A DNA stretch of 10,262 nt from Rugosibacter sp. (GTDB taxonomy: Bacteria > Pseudomonadota > Gammaproteobacteria > Burkholderiales > Rhodocyclaceae). Shown here one piece after another: positions 7,220 to 10,262 of the stretch. The DNA is taken from contig JAUSQB010000119.1 of assembly GCA_030652715.1 (NCBI GenBank), positions 1 through 10,262 on the forward strand. The letters are read 5' to 3'. The notes beneath the pieces are model-generated. The model was not told the origin of the DNA. It saw only the letters and a list, made by a program, of their open reading frames with translations, and did not search any database. Numbering within the stretch: the stretch's first letter is position 1; each line of letters opens with the position of its first letter. The position numbers were made by a program, and so were the translations under genes.

Positions 7220-7585
7220 TTAATTGTTAATGGTAGCTGCTGTGCAGTTAGAGCAAGTGATATCCGACGGTTTGGCAATGATGCCAGCACCTAATGTAAT
7301 CTTTGCGTCGCCGCAGGTAGTACCGTCACATGTCGGATCGAGCATTTGTGCCGCAACTTGTGTACCGGTTGGCGCTGTCTTGTGAACCGCATAGGCCGAT
7401 CCCCATGCGCTCTTGACTGCGCCCAGGATTGCCGTGCGGGCCGCAGCTGTGGCTTCGTCTTTGGTACCGGTTAGATTGGGAATCGCTACCGCCGCCAGAA
7501 TGCCGATAATGACGATGACGATGACCAGTTCGATCAGGGTGAAGCCGGTCGGCTTGACGGCAATGGTGTTTGCAAACTTGCGCAT
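7220..7585 (-). CDS. mshA: MSHA-type major type IV pilin MshA
   Basis: I start at the ATG at 7585 because GAGGAG lies seven bases in front of it and it gives a normal 14-residue leader (MRKFANTIAVKPTG); an in-frame ATG further upstream would add an unlikely extension. The 121-aa prepilin continues FTLIELVIVIVIIGILAAVAIPNL, the classic N-methylated pilin helix with Glu5. The short globular domain has GAVKSAWGSAYAVHKTAPTG and four Cys (TCDGTTC and TCSNC near the C-terminus), which could form disulfides that close the pilin D-region. It is the first gene of the minus-strand operon, has the best ribosome site and is followed by a hairpin. All of this fits the abundant fibre subunit. It could equally be called MshB; only one A/B-type pilin gene is present here. 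Confidence 0.8.
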   Translation of the reverse strand: MRKFANTIAVKPTGFTLIELVIVIVIIGILAAVAIPNLTGTKDEATAAARTAILGAVKSAWGSAYAVHKTAPTGTQVAAQMLDPTCDGTTCGDAKITLGAGIIAKPSDITCSNCTAATINN

Positions 7586-7908
7586 GATTTTCTCCTCAAA
7601 TAAAGATGCAACAAAAAAAGACCGCAACCCCAGTCACATATTTCTCCCGTGCCGCAATATCCCGTTGCGATTGGCTCCAGGTTGGGAGCGCATAAATAAA
7701 TAACCAATCATATCACTCTACCATATGGCTAACGATGCTTTCTATGCTCATGGAAAAGGTTGCCAAATAAATATGGTGGGTAGTGATGGTCGGTAATTGA
7801 TTTACTGCATGACGCGAAAATTGAGTATCTCTCAAACGTATTATCATGGTATTATTTTTTTCGCGGCACAATGCCCTCTAACGCAACAACTGCTATCCAA
7901 ATATCACC
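7586..7908. promoter_or_regulatory. Divergent promoter region between pilin and alignment-complex operons
   Basis: These 323 bases separate the two divergent operons and are clearly more AT-rich than the flanking genes, with tracts such as 7694-7704 and 7850-7861. The pilin side ends in a strong GAGGAG (7597-7592). The mshI side has no good Shine-Dalgarno before its ATG. A small inverted repeat, TTGAG-TATCT-CTCAA, sits at 7821-7835. I could not find a convincing sigma-54 -24/-12 pair or a well-spaced sigma-70 promoter by eye, so no individual promoter is called. Confidence 0.5.
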
Positions 7909-8871
7909 ATGCTAGGCTGGCTAGGAAAAAAAAAGGATGCGGGCTGGACTGCCATCGATGTTGGTTCGGATGGCGTGCATGGTGTCAGCGTGCTGGCGCC
8001 TCGGACGCCGGGCGACAAGCCCCGCGTGGTTAAATGTGGGGCCATGCCGGGGCAGCGGCTTGATGCCGATACGCTGATAAGGCTTGCCAGGAAAATCTCC
8101 GTGCCCGGATGTCCTTGGACATTGCCACTCAGTCGCAAGGAATACAATCTCCTGGTGGTTCAAGAGCCGACGGTGCAGCCTGACGAGTTTGAGCAGAGCA
8201 TGCGCTGGTCGATCAGCACCTTGATCGATTATCCGGTGGACGAAGCGAATATTGCCTGGATGAAAATTCCCACCGTAACGCTGTTGCCGAACCGCCCTCC
8301 GCAGATGTACGTCGTGGTAGTCAAAAGCGAAATCGTCGCGTGGTATAGCGCTCTTTTTCAACAGGCTAAAGTTCCCTTGCAGGCCATCAGTGTACGCGAG
8401 ACGGCACAACGCAATATCGCAGTGCTGGGGGGGGGGCCAGGCGAAGGGACAGGCCTGCTTTCAATCGGCAAGCACGGAGTATATTTCACTGCGACCTTCA
8501 ACGGCGAGCTTTATCTTGATCGCTTTGTCGAAGAGTCCCTGTTCGTTGCCCCGCTCACCGATGCCGCTCACGCCCCCATAGAGGAGGAGCGCGCATGCGA
8601 ACGGATTGTGCTTCAAGTCCAGCGCTCACTGGATTTCATCAGCCGTAACCTGCAGTTCATCGACATCAACCGCCTCCTGATGGCACCAATGCCCGCCTAT
8701 CCGGATATGGGAGATTTTATCTCTCAGCATATTCAGGTGCCTGTAGAGGCGCTTGATCTTGCCTCCATCTTCGATTTTTCCCAGACGCCAGAGCTCGCCT
8801 TGAGAGAAAATCAGGCCCCCTATTTCTTTGCGCTGGGTGCAGCATTGCAATTCATGGAGAACAAGGCATGA
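7909..8871 (+). CDS. mshI: MSHA biogenesis protein MshI (PilM-like actin-fold ATPase)
   Basis: This 320-aa cytoplasmic protein is the PilM-like member of the alignment subcomplex. It has the actin-type phosphate loop TAIDVGSDGVHGVSV (14-28), the PilM-like stretch MRWSISTLIDYPVDEANIAW, and a second nucleotide-loop segment GLLSIGKHGVYFTATFNGEL (about 183-202). It should bind the N-terminal tail of the PilN-like protein encoded next, whose start overlaps the mshI stop (ATGA). The start lacks a clear ribosome site. Two homopolymer runs occur in the coding sequence: nine A at 7926-7934 (codons 6-9) and ten G at 8427-8436 (codons 173-176). As given, the gene is in frame and intact. A one-base loss in the G run stops at 8579-8581, and a one-base gain stops at 8517-8519. 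Confidence 0.75.
   Translation: MLGWLGKKKDAGWTAIDVGSDGVHGVSVLAPRTPGDKPRVVKCGAMPGQRLDADTLIRLARKISVPGCPWTLPLSRKEYNLLVVQEPTVQPDEFEQSMRWSISTLIDYPVDEANIAWMKIPTVTLLPNRPPQMYVVVVKSEIVAWYSALFQQAKVPLQAISVRETAQRNIAVLGGGPGEGTGLLSIGKHGVYFTATFNGELYLDRFVEESLFVAPLTDAAHAPIEEERACERIVLQVQRSLDFISRNLQFIDINRLLMAPMPAYPDMGDFISQHIQVPVEALDLASIFDFSQTPELALRENQAPYFFALGAALQFMENKA
8427..8436 (+). repeat. Poly-G tract of ten inside mshI
   Basis: Ten consecutive G encode part of VLGGGP. Pure G runs of this length are classic slipped-strand hot spots that switch surface-structure genes on and off. Both single-base shifts lead to premature stops, about 27-48 codons later. A sequencing or assembly error in the run length cannot be excluded, but the present length keeps the frame open. 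Confidence 0.85.
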
Positions 8872-9446
8872 GTCAGCAAATCAACCTGCTGGTAGCGAGG
8901 AAGCGTGGAGATGGTTCCTTACGGATAGCGCTGGCAGCACTGGGGCTGGTTCTATTCTTGTTATTGGGTTTCTGGGGCATGAGGCAGGGCGATGTTGTTG
9001 CGGCGCAGGCGGCTGAAGCGGCCAGTGCGCTGCAGTTGCAGCATGCACAAGCCAGGTTGCAGGCGCAAATACTGCGACCCGGGGCAGGCTTGGCTGCCGA
9101 AATTGCCGTCCTCACGCCGCAGGCGGATGCGGCGCAGAACTTGTTGACCTTGGCAGATGCTTTGGGGAGCACGCAAGGGTATGCTCGGCATTTCTCCTTG
9201 CTGACAACTCTTGCCGAAGACGGGCTGTGGCTGACCAGTGTGACGGTCGATAAGACGGGTAAATCGGTACGCATAGGCGGTCATGCCCTGCGCAAGGAAT
9301 CAGTGATGCGCTATGTCCAGCGACTGAATACCCTTTTTGCCGATGATGGCGTGCAATTTACCGCGTTGGAACTATCTCCTGTATCTGTTGGCAAGCCGGA
9401 AGATACAAACGCTCAGCTTACTGCTGTGGCGTTCAATCTGTATTGA
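8868..9446 (+). CDS. PilN-like MSHA biogenesis protein
   Basis: This 192-aa protein overlaps the mshI stop by four bases. The start MSQQINLL carries the INLL motif that in PilN binds PilM. It is followed by one membrane helix (about 19-37, IALAALGLVLFLLLGFW), then an Ala/Gln-rich stretch (about 43-75) likely to form a coiled coil in the periplasm, and a small ferredoxin-like domain with LTSVTVDKTGKSVRIGGHA (about 123-141). It would sit in the inner membrane and pair with the PilO-like MshJ encoded next. In MSHA clusters this is sometimes named as a second MshI; I leave the symbol blank. The fold assignment is from order and motif, with low overall sequence conservation. Confidence 0.75.
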   Translation: MSQQINLLVARKRGDGSLRIALAALGLVLFLLLGFWGMRQGDVVAAQAAEAASALQLQHAQARLQAQILRPGAGLAAEIAVLTPQADAAQNLLTLADALGSTQGYARHFSLLTTLAEDGLWLTSVTVDKTGKSVRIGGHALRKESVMRYVQRLNTLFADDGVQFTALELSPVSVGKPEDTNAQLTAVAFNLY

Positions 9447-9464
9447 TCGACGTGTAATCAAACG

Positions 9465-10136
9465 ATGAATTTTCTCACTCTATCGATAGCCAAGTTTACC
9501 AGGTTGAGCCTGCGTGAGCGTCTGCTGGCTGTAGTGGCGGTAGCGGCTATTCTGTATTTCATCGTTGATATGGTACTGCTGGGGCCACAGCAAAAAAAGA
9601 TAAATGCTTTGCGGCAGTTGGACAAGAACCATATGACAGAGTTGGCCGCAACCAACAAGACTTTGGCCGAGCTGGAAATCGATGCGGCGAAGAGTGCCGC
9701 TCAGATGGCCGAAGATCAGATCACCTTTGATGCGCTTAAAAAGCAAATTGCGGATGCTGCTGCGTTTTATGGACAAACCGACGCCACTACCTCGCAGGTA
9801 GGCGCCCTGGTGAGAGAACTGCTAGGCGCTAGCCCCGGGCTGACATTGGTAGCGCTCAAGACCTTGCCGGTGGCAACATTCTACATGCCCGAGAACAAGG
9901 CAGCCGGGGAGGTGAATGGAGTGCGCAAGGTTCTTTATAAGCAGGGTATTGAAGTCAGTGTCAAGGGGAATTACATGGCGCTGTTGTCCTACCTGGAAAA
10001 TTTGCAGAAATACCCGAATCGTCTGTTCTGGTCCGAGGCCAGTCTGAGTGTTTCAGAGGTTTCTGCCCATCCGGATGCCGTGCTCAAACTGGTGATTTAC
10101 TCCCTGAGCGAGCAACCCAGCACTCCGTTGAGGTGA
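9465..10136 (+). CDS. mshJ: PilO-like MSHA biogenesis protein MshJ
   Basis: This 223-aa protein has a short cytoplasmic N-terminus (RLSLRERLL), one membrane helix at about 20-39, then a Lys/Ala/Glu-rich coiled coil (about 45-95). It ends in a periplasmic domain containing the PilO-like segment EVSVKGNYMALLSYLENLQKYP (about 168-189) and LFWSEASLSVSE. In type IV pilus systems this protein forms a heterodimer with the PilN-like partner and links PilM to the lipoprotein and secretin. It starts 18 bases after the preceding stop, with no strong ribosome site visible. The FYMPEN segment and the gene order I-N-J-K favour the MSHA version. Confidence 0.8.
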   Translation: MNFLTLSIAKFTRLSLRERLLAVVAVAAILYFIVDMVLLGPQQKKINALRQLDKNHMTELAATNKTLAELEIDAAKSAAQMAEDQITFDALKKQIADAAAFYGQTDATTSQVGALVRELLGASPGLTLVALKTLPVATFYMPENKAAGEVNGVRKVLYKQGIEVSVKGNYMALLSYLENLQKYPNRLFWSEASLSVSEVSAHPDAVLKLVIYSLSEQPSTPLR

Positions 10137-10143
10137 AATTGCG

Positions 10144-10262
10144 ATGACGAATCCGCAAAAAATGTCAAAGCTTCCGTACCGTACCGGATTGAAGCGGTGG
10201 CTGCTTCCCTTCCTGGTGCTGGATTGGTTTAGCGGGGCAGTCTGGGGTGACACACGGTCAGA
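10144..10262 (+). CDS. mshK: MshK-like protein, N-terminal fragment cut by window end
   Basis: Only 39 codons are visible. GAGGTG lies about ten bases before the ATG, and the gene starts seven bases after the mshJ stop. The translation has a basic N-terminus (KMSKLPYRTGLKRW) followed by a hydrophobic stretch (LLPFLVLDWFSGAVW), which looks like a signal peptide or membrane anchor. In MSHA clusters the gene after mshJ is mshK, a PilP-like periplasmic protein that connects the inner-membrane complex to the MshL secretin. The name rests on position alone. Confidence 0.6.
   Translation, partial: MTNPQKMSKLPYRTGLKRWLLPFLVLDWFSGAVWGDTRS

Noticed and set aside
7586..7908. Sigma-54 promoter for the pilin gene, expected for many type IV pilins
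   Set aside because: Candidate GG and GC pairs on the minus strand do not have the ten-base spacing needed; nothing better than chance was seen.
7797..8033. A 78-aa plus-strand open frame crossing the mshI start
   Set aside because: It has no recognisable domain and overlaps the start of mshI out of frame; mshI has the PilM-like motifs.

Overview
The window most resembles a chromosomal region of a GC-rich proteobacterium. I infer a betaproteobacterium, possibly a facultative or obligate anaerobe related to the Rhodocyclales/Sterolibacteriaceae. This rests on a benzoyl-CoA/cyclohexanecarboxylate-pathway ring hydrolase (BadI type) close to an MSHA-type type IV pilus cluster. The taxonomic guess is inference only; no rRNA or other marker is present.

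Layout. (1) 1-1969, plus strand: the 3' part of a BadI-like 2-ketocyclohexanecarboxyl-CoA hydrolase, a terminator-like hairpin, then an acyl-CoA dehydrogenase that could supply an earlier step of the same alicyclic-acid pathway (AliB-like). (2) About 2046-3201: an IS5-family insertion sequence with its transposase on the minus strand and an apparently damaged transposase N-terminus. A perfect 11-bp stem lies between the dehydrogenase gene and the IS. (3) 3323-7585, minus strand: five genes in a tight pilin operon, read right to left. They are a major MshA-like pilin, a 200-bp gap with a strong hairpin, then minor pilins MshC, MshD, MshO and a very large MshP/PilX-like protein of 736 aa. The last four are joined by 1-4 base overlaps or a 1-base gap. 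(4) 7586-7908: an AT-rich divergent promoter region. (5) 7909-10262, plus strand: the alignment subcomplex of the same machine, MshI (PilM-like), a PilN-like protein, MshJ (PilO-like) and the first codons of an MshK-like protein cut by the window edge.

How the genes work together. The plus-strand pilus genes build the inner-membrane PilM-N-O(-P) platform. The minus-strand genes supply the fibre subunit and the minor/tip subunits it assembles. ATPase, platform, peptidase and secretin genes are not in the window and probably lie to the right.

The most interesting signals are a run of ten G inside mshI, where gain or loss of one base truncates the protein and could make the pilus phase-variable. 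Next is the 736-aa MshP-like protein carrying divergent beta-type modules, a candidate tip adhesin. The acyl-CoA dehydrogenase has Asp at the position where Glu is the usual catalytic base. The transposase shows a probable single-base frameshift just after its real start codon.
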